Assembly (NCBI GenBank): GCA_016297495.1 | Contig: JAEDGN010000017.1 | Coordinates: 1-37,014 of the forward strand | DNA from: Coprococcus sp. | GTDB taxonomy: Bacteria > Bacillota > Clostridia > Lachnospirales > Lachnospiraceae | Direction: 5' to 3' | Length of the DNA stretch: 37,014 bases | In this document: positions 23,665 to 31,855 of the stretch, in pieces | Position numbering within the stretch: position 1 is the first letter of the stretch | Layout of the letters: each line of letters starts with the position of its first letter | Notes under the pieces: model-generated | Told to the model about the DNA's origin: nothing | Databases searched by the model: none | What the model saw: only the letters and a program-made list of their open reading frames with translations | Made by a program: the position numbers and the translations under genes

Positions 23665-23898
23665 ATGAGCGATTTGGCTGCAACGGGCTGCTGTAATGAC
23701 TGTGGATGCAACAATCACGATAATTGTGGCTGTGGATTCAACTGGATCTGGATTCTCATCCTGTTATCCTGCTGCTGTGGCAACAATCACAGCGGACGTG
23801 GTTTCGGTTTCTTTAATGGATGTGATGACAATGATTGTGGCTGCGGCAACTGGATCTGGATCCTTATCCTGATTTTCTGCTGTGGATGCAACAACTAA
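23665..23898 (+). CDS. Small Cys-rich protein with two WIWILIL repeats
   Basis: This 77-residue protein has 15 cysteines and two copies of a unit: CGCGFNWIWILILL-SCCCGNN (21-41) and CGCGNWIWILILI-FCCGCNN (58-77). Each unit is a short hydrophobic helix bounded by Cys/Gly/Asn clusters. GGAGG lies eight bases before the ATG at 23665. Clostridial genomes hold similar small proteins, variously labelled high-cysteine chorion-like or YjcZ-like sporulation proteins. No function is established. Spore coat or mother-cell membrane placement is plausible given the sigma-K-like promoter. The nucleotide repeats are also close, pointing to a recent internal duplication. Confidence 0.85.
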   Translation: MSDLAATGCCNDCGCNNHDNCGCGFNWIWILILLSCCCGNNHSGRGFGFFNGCDDNDCGCGNWIWILILIFCCGCNN

Positions 23899-23910
23899 AC
23901 CTATCTGACA

Positions 23911-23939
23911 AAAGGGGGCTTTCAAAGCCCCCGCTTTTA
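23911..23939. terminator. Bidirectional terminator between convergent small genes
   Basis: GGGGGCT and AGCCCCC pair around TTCAA, with AAA before and TTTT after. It would end both the Cys-rich gene (+) and the 59-residue gene (-), whose stop codon is at 23939-23937. Confidence 0.85.
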
Positions 23940-24116
23940 TGTCTTATCCTTTCTGTCCCGCATTCCCCTCATCTCGGCACATCTCTTATCCAATTCGTAG
24001 ATTGTATTGTCTTCCTCTATAAAAATCGTATCTCCGTCTTCTATAAGCCGGAATCGTTCCGCGTCCATCGGGTTCTGATTCCTGTCAGAATCAGGCTTCT
24101 TTCTATAATCACTCAT
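23937..24116 (-). CDS. Uncharacterised 59-residue protein
   Basis: A short frame not recognised by me runs from ATG at 24116 to TAA at 23937. The product is hydrophilic with an acidic centre (ERFRLIEDGDTIFIEEDNTIYELDKRCAEM) and a basic end (RGMRDRKDKT), with sensible composition for a real protein and a compact terminator directly after the stop. An in-frame stop lies right before the ATG. A TTGTAT-17-TATGAT promoter (24150-24122) would start transcription at about the ATG, so translation may be leaderless; a GGGG at 12 bases is the only ribosome site. Confidence 0.6.
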   Translation of the reverse strand: MSDYRKKPDSDRNQNPMDAERFRLIEDGDTIFIEEDNTIYELDKRCAEMRGMRDRKDKT

Positions 24117-24121
24117 CTATC

Positions 24122-24150
24122 ATCATACCCCATCTATTCTTTTAATACAA
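24122..24150 (-). promoter_or_regulatory. Possible promoter of the 59-residue gene
   Basis: TTGTAT (24150-24145) and TATGAT (24127-24122) on the minus strand are 17 bases apart, with transcription expected about at the start codon at 24116. Confidence 0.4.
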
Positions 24151-24193
24151 TATATGTCACTTTACAGGTTCTGGATAATTTTAAATGTATTTA

Positions 24194-24222
24194 GCATATT
24201 CCTTCAGTACGGACATATAGTA
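24194..24222 (+). promoter_or_regulatory. Sigma-E-like promoter candidate
   Basis: GCATATT (24194-24200) matches the sporulation sigma-E -35 pattern KMATATT. CATATAGT (24214-24221), 13 bases on, differs from the -10 pattern CATACAHT at two positions. The expected start near 24228 is upstream of the gene at 24265. Confidence 0.4.
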
Positions 24223-24264
24223 TATGGAGTAATTCTTTTTATCCGCAAATTCTGCTGTAAAGGG

Positions 24265-24813
24265 GTGATTGTCATCGATACTCAGAATATGCATCTGACT
24301 GAAGCAGACAGCGCATCCTATGATTCTGTTTCGCAGATGCTCAAGGCGGCCACAGCCTACGTCAGTCCCGATGCCGGAAAGATATTGGCCATTATCGCCA
24401 AATTCATAGAACTTCAGCATATGATAGATTATCTGAACAGCGGCAGTGTCAGCGCATGCGGCACCGGCGGCCGTCAGATTCCGCCTGAGGAAATAATAAA
24501 GGATCTGAGGAAATACTGCGGACCAAAAGAGAGGGAACAGCTGGATAAATGCCTGAATATCATGAATATGGCCAAAATGTACGAAATCTATAAAAATCTC
24601 GCCGGTTCCGCAGATATGGCACAGACAGCCTCAGCCATGGCCAATGCAGCGAACATGCCCTATGTTCCGCCCATGACCGTTACACCTGCATCAGCTGTCA
24701 AAACACCTCCTTCGTCCGGCGAGGATAATGACTATCTGAAACATATACAGTCACTGCTGACACCTGAGCAATTGCAGCTCCTGAATAACATAAGCAATCA
24801 GCAGCATACTTAA
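24265..24813 (+). CDS. Uncharacterised protein, possibly sporulation-linked
   Basis: I do not recognise this protein of about 182 residues. Its first part has helical, Ala/Ile-rich sequence (SQMLKAATAYVSPDAGKILA; AKFIELQHMIDYLNSG). The middle has a conserved-looking charged helix (EEIIKDLRKYCGPKEREQLDKC). A low-complexity Pro/Thr-rich linker follows, then a C-terminal helix SLLTPEQLQLLNNIS. The start is uncertain: AAGGGGTGAT (24260-24269) resembles a strong ribosome site yet overlaps the GTG at 24265, and the next ATG is at 24289. A longer frame from 24154 would add an unlikely hydrophobic leader. The next gene is 42 bases on. Confidence 0.6.
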   Translation: MIVIDTQNMHLTEADSASYDSVSQMLKAATAYVSPDAGKILAIIAKFIELQHMIDYLNSGSVSACGTGGRQIPPEEIIKDLRKYCGPKEREQLDKCLNIMNMAKMYEIYKNLAGSADMAQTASAMANAANMPYVPPMTVTPASAVKTPPSSGEDNDYLKHIQSLLTPEQLQLLNNISNQQHT

Positions 24814-24855
24814 TCCGCATGACATCTCTGTCATGCCTGATCCGGAGGTATAGCT

Positions 24856-25137
24856 ATGACACGAACAAACTGGGCCAATGATCCCGCCGTCCGTAAAATT
24901 GATATCCGAAAACTGTCCGTCCTGATGGCATTGATCAATCAGTCCGAGGGCAAATCTTTCAATGAAATGATTCCTGCCATCATTGAAGCCAATAAGAATC
25001 TGACATCCATGGGACTTGCATTCACCAATGATGAAATCCGGCTTATTTTTGATATACTGAAAACCGACATGTCCGACGCAGAACTGCAGCAGTTCAATAA
25101 ACTGCGTACGCTCATGAATCTTCCAAACTGGACATAA
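24856..25137 (+). CDS. Uncharacterised 93-residue protein
   Basis: I do not recognise this small soluble, mostly helical protein. It begins MTRTNWANDPAVRKIDIRKL and has LTSMGLAFTNDEIRLIFDIL and DAELQQFNKLRTLMNLPNW near the end. GGAGG precedes the ATG by seven bases. It follows the 24265 gene by 42 bases, so the two probably form one operon, and both share Leu-rich helices and a tail with an -LL/ML-N- pattern. There is no export signal. A partner role to the upstream protein is possible. Confidence 0.75.
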   Translation: MTRTNWANDPAVRKIDIRKLSVLMALINQSEGKSFNEMIPAIIEANKNLTSMGLAFTNDEIRLIFDILKTDMSDAELQQFNKLRTLMNLPNWT

Positions 25138-25173
25138 CTGTCAATTCAGGACTCACGGAGTGTAGATCAGTAA

Positions 25174-25202
25174 AGGGCCGTCCTCACCTCGAGAACGGCC
25201 CC
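25174..25202. terminator. Terminator between convergent 93-residue gene and leuS
   Basis: GGGCCGT and ACGGCCC form a GC-rich seven-pair stem. On the minus strand it is followed by TTTA, so it serves leuS; it may also stop the plus-strand genes. Confidence 0.65.
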
Positions 25203-25218
25203 TGGAATTTAAAAATAT

Positions 25219-27618
25219 TTATTTAACGATGAGATTCAGAATCTTGCCCGGCTTATAGATAACCTTGACAATGGTCTTGCCCTCTGTCAGAGAAGCGATC
25301 TTCGGCACAAGCTTTGCAGCTGCAACAGCCGTTTCCTCATCACAATCGACAGGAATCGTTACAGCATCCTTCGGTTTACCGTTGATCTGTACACCGATTT
25401 CGACGGTCTCATCAGCCATCTTGGCCTCATCATATGTCGGCCATTCAGCAACGGACAGGAAGCCCTCGCCGCCCAGCTGTTCCCAGATCTCCTCGCAGAT
25501 ATGCGGTGCAAACGGACAGAGCAGCTTCAGGAATGCCACATACTGTTCTCTGCCGACAGCTTTGGATGCCTCAAAGTCGTTGAGCAATGCCATCATTGTG
25601 GCAATGGCTGTATTATACTTCATCTCTTCGATATCATCGCTGACCTTCTTGATGGCTTTATGCAGCGGATTGTCCAGTGCAGGCACATCTTCAGCAACAA
25701 CTTTATCCTGAATACGGAATACGCGGTCCAGGAAACGGCGGCAGCCTCTTACGGAGTTCTCATTCCATGGTGTGGATGCACCGTAATCACCCATGAACAG
25801 AATGTAAGTACGGAGTGTATCTGCCCCATACTGATCCACAACATCCAGAGGGTCCACAACATTACCCTTGGATTTGCTCATCTTGGAGCCGTCAGGTCCG
25901 AGAATCAGGCCCTGAGCTGAACGCTTGGCATATGGTTCCGGTGTATTGACAACACCAATGTCATACAGGAAACGATGCCAGAAGCGTGAATAGATCATAT
26001 GTCTGGTTACATGCTCCATACCACCGTTGTACCAGTCAACCGGCATCCAGTAGTTCAGCTTCTCAGGATCTGCCAGTGCTTCATCATTATGCGGATCAAT
26101 ATAACGCAGGAAATACCATGAGGAACCGGCCCACTGAGGCATTGTATCTGTCTCACGCTTTGCATCGCCGCCACACTTCGGACACTTGCAGTTCACAAAG
26201 CTGTCGATCTTGGCCAGCGGTGACTCGCCATCCTCACCCGGCTGGAAATGCTCTACTTTCGGCAGACGCAGCGGCAGTTCTTCATAAGGAACACCCACCA
26301 TGCCGCACTTCGGACAATGAACGATCGGAATCGGCTCACCCCAGTATCTCTGACGGTTAAATGCCCAGTCCTTCATCTTGTACTGAATACCGGCTTCACC
26401 GATACCCTTCTCTTCAAGGACTTCGATCATCTTAGCAATGGAATCCTTCTTATTTGTGAAACCATTCAGGAAGTCGGAGTTGATCATCTCACCGTCGCCG
26501 GCATAAGCTTCCACAGAAATATCTCCGCCCTTGATAACCTGGATGATCTCCTCACCGAACTTCTTCGCGAAATCATAGTCACGCTGATCATGAGCCGGCA
26601 CAGCCATGATGGCACCTGTACCATAACCCATCATAACATAATCAGCGATGTATAACGGAATCTTCTTGCCATTAACAGGATTCACTGCCTGAATACCTGC
26701 AATCTTGACACCTGTCTTATCCTTATTGATCTCAATACGCTCGAACTCACTCTTCTTGGCGCATTCTTCACGGTAATCTTTAATCTGATCCATATTCGTG
26801 ATCTGGTCGGCATATTTGTCAATCAGCGGATGCTCCGGTGCAATAACCATAAATGTGACACCGAATAATGTATCCGGACGGGTTGTATAAACACGCAGTG
26901 TCTCCTGATCATTGTCCAGCCTGAAATCAACAAAAGCACCTGTGGACTTGCCGATCCAGTGCTGCTGCTGCTGTTTAATATTCTCAGGATAATCCACCTC
27001 TTCCAGCCCCTGAAGCAGCTTCTCTGCATACTTGGTAATACGCAGATACCACACTTCCTTGGACTTCTGGATGACATCACTATGGCAGATATCACATTTA
27101 CCGCCCTGGCTGTCCTCATTGGAAAGAACAACTTTACAGGATGGACAGTAGTTAACCAGCGTCTTGTCACGGAATGCAAGACCATTTTCAAACAGCTTCA
27201 GGAAGATCCACTGTGTCCATTTATAATAATCTTCTTCCGTTGTATCAATCACACGGTTCCAGTCAAATGAAAAACCAACACGCTTCAGCTGATCAGAAAA
27301 ATGCTTGATATTCTGATCTGTTACAATTCGCGGATGTGTGTTCGTCTTGATAGCATAGTTCTCTGCCGGCAGACCAAATGCGTCAAAACCGATCGGGAAC
27401 AGTACATTATAACCCTGCATACGGCGCTTCCGGGATACCACTTCCAGACCAGCATAAGCCTTGATATGGCCTACATGCATACCTGCTCCACTCGGATACG
27501 GGAATTCTACAAGACCGTAAAACTTAGGTTTGTCGCTCTTATCTTCTGCGGCAAAAATATCCGCATCGGCCCATTTCTTCTGCCACTTTGCCTCAATCTT
27601 CGCAAAATCATACTTCAT
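25219..27618 (-). CDS. leuS: Leucyl-tRNA synthetase
   Basis: The 799-residue class Ia synthetase has the HIGH-type motif PYPSGAGMHVGHIKAY near residue 41 and KMSKS in LILGPDGSKMSKSKGNVV. The zinc-cysteine pairs (CPSCKVVLS-CDIC; CPKC-CKCPKC), the editing domain with TTRPDTLFGVTFMV and the anticodon-binding region at the end are all present. It charges tRNA-Leu. AAGGAGG lies before the ATG. The short leader contains a hairpin but no T-box elements. Confidence 0.97.
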   Translation of the reverse strand: MKYDFAKIEAKWQKKWADADIFAAEDKSDKPKFYGLVEFPYPSGAGMHVGHIKAYAGLEVVSRKRRMQGYNVLFPIGFDAFGLPAENYAIKTNTHPRIVTDQNIKHFSDQLKRVGFSFDWNRVIDTTEEDYYKWTQWIFLKLFENGLAFRDKTLVNYCPSCKVVLSNEDSQGGKCDICHSDVIQKSKEVWYLRITKYAEKLLQGLEEVDYPENIKQQQQHWIGKSTGAFVDFRLDNDQETLRVYTTRPDTLFGVTFMVIAPEHPLIDKYADQITNMDQIKDYREECAKKSEFERIEINKDKTGVKIAGIQAVNPVNGKKIPLYIADYVMMGYGTGAIMAVPAHDQRDYDFAKKFGEEIIQVIKGGDISVEAYAGDGEMINSDFLNGFTNKKDSIAKMIEVLEEKGIGEAGIQYKMKDWAFNRQRYWGEPIPIVHCPKCGMVGVPYEELPLRLPKVEHFQPGEDGESPLAKIDSFVNCKCPKCGGDAKRETDTMPQWAGSSWYFLRYIDPHNDEALADPEKLNYWMPVDWYNGGMEHVTRHMIYSRFWHRFLYDIGVVNTPEPYAKRSAQGLILGPDGSKMSKSKGNVVDPLDVVDQYGADTLRTYILFMGDYGASTPWNENSVRGCRRFLDRVFRIQDKVVAEDVPALDNPLHKAIKKVSDDIEEMKYNTAIATMMALLNDFEASKAVGREQYVAFLKLLCPFAPHICEEIWEQLGGEGFLSVAEWPTYDEAKMADETVEIGVQINGKPKDAVTIPVDCDEETAVAAAKLVPKIASLTEGKTIVKVIYKPGKILNLIVK

Positions 27619-27640
27619 ATGTTTCTATTTTCCTCCTTAA

Positions 27641-27656
27641 AGAGGGTTATCCCTCT
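27641..27656 (-). other. Hairpin in the leuS leader
   Basis: AGAGGG (27641-27646) pairs with CCCTCT (27651-27656) around four bases, followed on the minus strand by TTT and then the leuS ribosome site. It is too small for a T-box leader; it may modulate translation start. Confidence 0.35.
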
Positions 27657-27673
27657 GTTTTCAGCTAGTTTTT

Positions 27674-27701
27674 ATTCTATCATAACAGGAAGGAAAGTCA
27701 A
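27674..27701 (-). promoter_or_regulatory. Promoter of leuS
   Basis: On the minus strand TTGACT (27701-27696) and TAGAAT (27679-27674) are 16 bases apart, just downstream of the stop of the preceding gene. Confidence 0.6.
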
Positions 27702-27705
27702 TGAT

Positions 27706-28281
27706 TTATTCCTCAACGTCTTCCCTGGCTTCATCTTCTGTATCAGCTATCTCTATATCCTTTTCAGCAATCTCTGACACTTCCGCAATTGCTTCTGCTT
27801 CACTTTCCTCTTCCTCCACAAGCTCATCCTCAAAGGAAATAACCTTCAGCAGACGTTCCAGTCTCGCCTCGGAATCCGCCGGTGTGATCAATGCACAGGC
27901 CAGACCGATCAGTGCCAGTACCAACAGGGCAGCAGCCTGCTGGAACTGATGCTGTGTCACTGCCGCAAAAGCACCGAATCCCATGGCAAAAAACATAAAC
28001 CACAGAAAAATCCTCGCTGTTTTCATCTTGCCGATGACACCACTGATCTTACTGCCTGTACCATCCTTCTCAATCGTTCCCATAAAACGGGTTGCCAGAT
28101 AAACCGTATCATAATCTTTGTGGAAGAAAACCATTAACTGATTATTCTTATGGGTTCCAAAAAAACACTTCGTACCGCTGTAGGCACTTTTATTTTTAGA
28201 ATTATATTCAACAACCCTTTGATCCCAAAGCTTCAGCCAGGTCTCAGGGCTATGCTCGCTGTGTATTTCCAATTGCTTCAT
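27706..28281 (-). CDS. Uncharacterised membrane protein with acidic tail
   Basis: The 191-residue protein is not recognised. Residues 1-85 are soluble and mixed, with FFGTHKNNQLMVFFHKDYDT. Two transmembrane helices follow (ARIFLWFMFFAMGFGAFAAV and a second at ALLVLALIGLACALI). The last 45 residues are extremely acidic (EDELVEEEESEAEAIAEVSEI and on). GGAGG precedes the ATG. It lies between the EF-G-like gene and leuS, each with its own promoter. Its tail could be a binding surface; no role is claimed. Confidence 0.75.
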   Translation of the reverse strand: MKQLEIHSEHSPETWLKLWDQRVVEYNSKNKSAYSGTKCFFGTHKNNQLMVFFHKDYDTVYLATRFMGTIEKDGTGSKISGVIGKMKTARIFLWFMFFAMGFGAFAAVTQHQFQQAAALLVLALIGLACALITPADSEARLERLLKVISFEDELVEEEESEAEAIAEVSEIAEKDIEIADTEDEAREDVEE

Positions 28282-28320
28282 CTGATATATCCTCCGTCTT
28301 TATGATTTACCATTATATAT

Positions 28321-28346
28321 AAAAGAGACTGTTGATTAACAGCCTC
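28321..28346 (-). terminator. Terminator of the EF-G-like gene
   Basis: GAGACTGTT (28325-28333) pairs with AACAGCCTC (28338-28346) with one mismatch around GATT. On the minus strand TTTT follows. The promoter of the next gene lies immediately upstream of it (28351-28379). Confidence 0.65.
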
Positions 28347-28350
28347 CTTT

Positions 28351-28379
28351 ATTCTATCACAGGTCATTTTGCCTGACAA
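28351..28379 (-). promoter_or_regulatory. Promoter of the 191-residue membrane protein gene
   Basis: On the minus strand TTGTCA (28379-28374) and TAGAAT (28356-28351) are 17 bases apart with a TGTGA extension before the -10. Its start would fall inside the hairpin 28321-28346, so the transcript lacks most of that stem. Confidence 0.6.
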
Positions 28380-28397
28380 GCTTGACCCTATATTCAA

Positions 28398-30503
28398 TTA
28401 TTCGTCTGCTTCGTTAGCATTGTCAGCGATAACCTTTGCCTGAACATCAGACGGTGCCTGTTCGTAACGATCAAACATGTAGGAGAAGACACCTCTTCCG
28501 CCTGTCATAGAACGAAGATCTGTTGAATATCCGTACAGTTCAGATAATGGAATATCCGCTACGATCTCTGTCTTGCCCTTGGATGCAGGATTCATACCAA
28601 GTACACGACCTCTTCTCTTGTTCAGGTCACCCATGATATCACCGGTATAGGAATCCGGTACAATAACGCTCAGGGAAGCGATCGGCTCAAGAAGAACCGG
28701 ATTAGCCTTCATGAAAGCAGACTTGAATGCCTGTCTTGCAGCAGTCTTGAATGCCATTTCGGATGAATCTACAGGATGATAGGAACCATCAAACAGAGTA
28801 GCCTTCACACCAACAACAGGATAACCGGCCATAGGGCCCTTACCTACAGATTCCTGAATACCCTTCTCAACAGCAGGGAAGTAATTCTTCGGAACAGCAC
28901 CGCCAACAACGCGCTCTGCGAATACATAAGGTGTCTCCAGATCACCTGATGGCTCGAATTCCATAGCTACATCACCATACTGACCATGTCCGCCGGACTG
29001 TTTCTTATATTTCTCACGAACTTCCACTTTCTTGCGGATCGTCTCACGATATGGTACACGTGGCTTGGACAAAGTAACTTCTACTTTATACTTGGCCAGC
29101 AGCTTGCTGACAACAACATCCAGATGCTGATCACCCATACCATAAAGCAGCAGCTGACGGTTTTCCTTGTCATTGAATGCCTTCAATGTCAGGTCTTCTT
29201 CCATCATCTTCTGCAGTGCCTGTGAGATCTTATCCACATCGGCCTTATTCTTGGCTGCATAGCGTTTGTATGTATATGGAGCGCTCAGCTCGAACTTATC
29301 AAATACAAGCGGATCATTCTTCAGAGACAGTGTATCGCCGGTCTCTGTGTTGGAAAGCTTCGCAATGGCACCGATATCGCCCGCTTTCAGTTCCGGAACC
29401 TCAATGGCTTCCTTACCGCGCAGCAGATACAGACGGTTCAGTTTCTCTTCTGTCTCTCTCTCATAATTGTAAATAACAGAATCTGCCTTCAGTTCACCTG
29501 AGCAGACTTTGATCAGGGAATAACGGCCAATGAACGGATCCACGATGGTCTTGAATACATAAGCAGAGAACGGACGTCTGGAGTCGTAATCCACATTGTA
29601 TTCCTTGTCAGTTCTAGGATCCTTACCAAAGATCTTCACATTGTCTCTGATCGGTGACGGCAGGAACTCTACACATGTCTTCACAAGATTCTCAATACTG
29701 ATATTGTACAGACCGGAACCACACTGTACAGGAACAACATTACCATCGTTGACATTCTGTCTCAGAGCATCGATGATCTCATCCAGTGTAAATTCTCCGC
29801 CTTCGAAATAGCGATCCATAAACTCTTCGCTGGTCTCGGCAACAGCCTCAAGAAGCGCTTCACGGCAAGGCTCCAGTTCGCCTTCAAGCTCAGCTGACAG
29901 ATGTAAATCTTCAATGGCAACATCCTCAAACTTGTTGCCGTCATCTGTGCACTTGCGCCCCATCATCTTAACCACATTCACATAACCTGTGAACTTGCCG
30001 TTCTCCTTAACAGGCAGATGGAAAGGAGCGATCTTCTTGCCATATAATGCTCTAAGATCTTCAATAATTTTAAAATAATCTGCATTGTCATCATCAATAT
30101 CTGTAACGAAGAATACACGTGGAATCTCATACTTCTCGCAGAATTCCCATGCTCTCTCCGTACCTGCTTCCACACCGGCCTTACCGGAAATAACGATGAT
30201 CGCTCCATCTGCTACAGATAAAGCTTCTTCAACCTCACCTACGAAATCCAGATAACCCGGGGTATCCAGCAGGTTGATCTTCCAGAAACGCCATTCAATC
30301 GGAACAACGGATGTGCTGATTGAAAATTTTCTCTTGATCTCTTCTTTATCATAATCGCTGATGGTATTGCCATCAACCACTTTACCCATACGTGATGTTA
30401 CACCTGTAACATTCGCCATCGCCTCAACAAGTGTTGTCTTGCCGCTGCCGCCATGTCCTAAGATAGCTACATTACGGATATCCTGTGTCTTATAAACCTT
30501 CAT
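28398..30503 (-). CDS. EF-G-like GTPase (EF-G paralogue)
   Basis: The 701-residue protein has all five EF-G domains, but its G motifs differ from translocase FusA. The P-loop is GHGGSGKTT instead of GHxDxGKTT. Switch II is DTPGYLDF with Tyr replacing the catalytic His of DTPGH. The NKxD motif reads TDID in FFVTDIDDDNAD. Such changes mark the EF-G-like class; a mycobacterial relative binds GTP without ribosome-dependent hydrolysis. The normal fusA would be expected in the str operon elsewhere. A promoter lies at 30585-30613 and a terminator at 28321-28346, so it is a single-gene unit. Its role is open. Confidence 0.88.
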   Translation of the reverse strand: MKVYKTQDIRNVAILGHGGSGKTTLVEAMANVTGVTSRMGKVVDGNTISDYDKEEIKRKFSISTSVVPIEWRFWKINLLDTPGYLDFVGEVEEALSVADGAIIVISGKAGVEAGTERAWEFCEKYEIPRVFFVTDIDDDNADYFKIIEDLRALYGKKIAPFHLPVKENGKFTGYVNVVKMMGRKCTDDGNKFEDVAIEDLHLSAELEGELEPCREALLEAVAETSEEFMDRYFEGGEFTLDEIIDALRQNVNDGNVVPVQCGSGLYNISIENLVKTCVEFLPSPIRDNVKIFGKDPRTDKEYNVDYDSRRPFSAYVFKTIVDPFIGRYSLIKVCSGELKADSVIYNYERETEEKLNRLYLLRGKEAIEVPELKAGDIGAIAKLSNTETGDTLSLKNDPLVFDKFELSAPYTYKRYAAKNKADVDKISQALQKMMEEDLTLKAFNDKENRQLLLYGMGDQHLDVVVSKLLAKYKVEVTLSKPRVPYRETIRKKVEVREKYKKQSGGHGQYGDVAMEFEPSGDLETPYVFAERVVGGAVPKNYFPAVEKGIQESVGKGPMAGYPVVGVKATLFDGSYHPVDSSEMAFKTAARQAFKSAFMKANPVLLEPIASLSVIVPDSYTGDIMGDLNKRRGRVLGMNPASKGKTEIVADIPLSELYGYSTDLRSMTGGRGVFSYMFDRYEQAPSDVQAKVIADNANEADE

Positions 30504-30584
30504 GCCCAGTCCTCCAATACGATTTTATACATAGGTTAAACTTCTAAAGCTGGCATCATCTATTGAAGAAAACCCACTAGGTAT

Positions 30585-30613
30585 ATTTTACTAAAAAAAA
30601 TACAATTCTTCAA
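30585..30613 (-). promoter_or_regulatory. Promoter of the EF-G-like gene
   Basis: On the minus strand TTGAAG (30613-30608) and TAAAAT (30590-30585) are 17 bases apart; the leader would be about 75 bases. Confidence 0.6.
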
Positions 30614-30675
30614 GTATTTTATCGATATTTAACAATAAATTATATTTTATTTTTCCACTTTAAAGTCGTAAATTA

Positions 30676-30704
30676 TTGACTTTTCCACCTGATGATGCTA
30701 GACT
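30676..30704 (+). promoter_or_regulatory. Promoter of tyrA
   Basis: TTGACT (30676-30681) and TAGACT (30699-30704) are 17 bases apart, about 45 bases before the start codon. The remaining sequence between the divergent genes (30504-30750) is AT-rich, and I see no riboswitch or T-box in it. Confidence 0.6.
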
Positions 30705-30750
30705 GTATAAAGCTTATTAATTTTACAAATAGAGAGGAAAAGGAAAGATT

Positions 30751-31848
30751 ATGTCCACAAAAACAATCGGTTTCATCGGACTCGGATTGATTGGCGGTTC
30801 CATCGCCAAAGCCCTTCGACGGGTTCATCCGGAGTACAGATTGATTGCGTATAACCGTTCCCGCAGCAGCCTTGTAGCGGCAATGTCCGACGGCACGCTG
30901 AATCAGGCAACGGATGTTATAGATAGTTCTTTTGCTGACTGTGATTTTATTTTTTTATGCATGCCCGTATCTGTCAATATCAGATGCCTGCAGCAGCTGA
31001 AGGAGATGCTTCCGCCGTCCTGTGTGATCACAGATGTGGGCAGCGTTAAATCCACCATCCATGAAGCTGTCACAGAGCTTGGCATGGAAAATCGTTTTAT
31101 CGGCGGACATCCAATGGCCGGTTCGGAAAAGACAGGCTACGCCAGTGCCAATGACCGTCTGCTGGAAAATGCCTACTATATTATTACGCCAACCAAATCA
31201 ACGGATCCGGCGAAAGTGGAGGAGATGCGGACACTGGTCTCTCAGATCGGAGCCCTTCCTGTTGTCCTTGATTATCACGAACATGACCATGCAACGGCAG
31301 TCATCAGCCATCTTCCCCACGTTATTGCCTACACCCTGGTGAACCTTGTCAGAACCTCTGACAATCCGGAAGGACTGATGCGTCAGCTGGCAGCAGGCGG
31401 TTTCAAGGATATCACCCGAATCGCCTCATCCTCGCCGGACATGTGGGAATCCATCTGTATGGAGAACAAGGAGCAGCTGGTTTCCACCATCAATGCCTAT
31501 ATCCATTCTCTTTCGGAAGTGGCTGGTGCCATCAGAGAAGGCAAAAATGATTATCTGCATGACCTCTTTGAAGAAGCGAAGGAATACAGGGACAGCATGC
31601 CGATGAAGGCGAAGGGCAGCATCACGCCGGCCTATGAGATCTATGTGGATCTGATCGATGAATCCGGCGCCATCGCTACCATCGCCACCATACTGGCTTC
31701 CAACCACATCAGCATCAAGAACATCGGTATCCTTCACAACAGAGAATTCCAGGAAGGAGTCCTCCGTATCGAATTCTATCAGAGCGACGCCGTGGAACGC
31801 GCCATCGGATTACTTTCGAAATACTCCTATACCGTACATACACGGTAA
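30751..31848 (+). CDS. tyrA: Prephenate dehydrogenase with ACT domain
   Basis: TyrA oxidises prephenate to 4-hydroxyphenylpyruvate in tyrosine synthesis. The 365-residue protein has the NAD site IGFIGLGLIGGSIA, substrate motifs DVGSVKS and GGHPMAGSEK, and the helical dehydrogenase domain. The last 65 residues are an ACT domain (DESGAIATIATILASNHISI), which usually senses tyrosine for feedback inhibition. AGGAAAAGGA precedes the ATG. It is alone, between the EF-G-like gene and tetR, and ends at a hairpin. Confidence 0.94.
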   Translation: MSTKTIGFIGLGLIGGSIAKALRRVHPEYRLIAYNRSRSSLVAAMSDGTLNQATDVIDSSFADCDFIFLCMPVSVNIRCLQQLKEMLPPSCVITDVGSVKSTIHEAVTELGMENRFIGGHPMAGSEKTGYASANDRLLENAYYIITPTKSTDPAKVEEMRTLVSQIGALPVVLDYHEHDHATAVISHLPHVIAYTLVNLVRTSDNPEGLMRQLAAGGFKDITRIASSSPDMWESICMENKEQLVSTINAYIHSLSEVAGAIREGKNDYLHDLFEEAKEYRDSMPMKAKGSITPAYEIYVDLIDESGAIATIATILASNHISIKNIGILHNREFQEGVLRIEFYQSDAVERAIGLLSKYSYTVHTR

Positions 31849-31855
31849 GCGAAAA

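Noticed and set aside
23835..24194. A 119-codon plus-strand frame after the Cys-rich gene
   Set aside because: It overlaps the Cys-rich gene in another frame, crosses a strong terminator and has no ribosome site.
24154..24264. N-terminal extension of the 24265 gene from the ATG at 24154
   Set aside because: No ribosome site precedes it, and the sigma-E-like promoter and the AAGGGGTGAT sequence would lie inside the coding region.
27619..27705. A T-box leader before leuS
   Set aside because: The interval is only 87 bases, has one small hairpin and no conserved T-box sequence or antiterminator pair.
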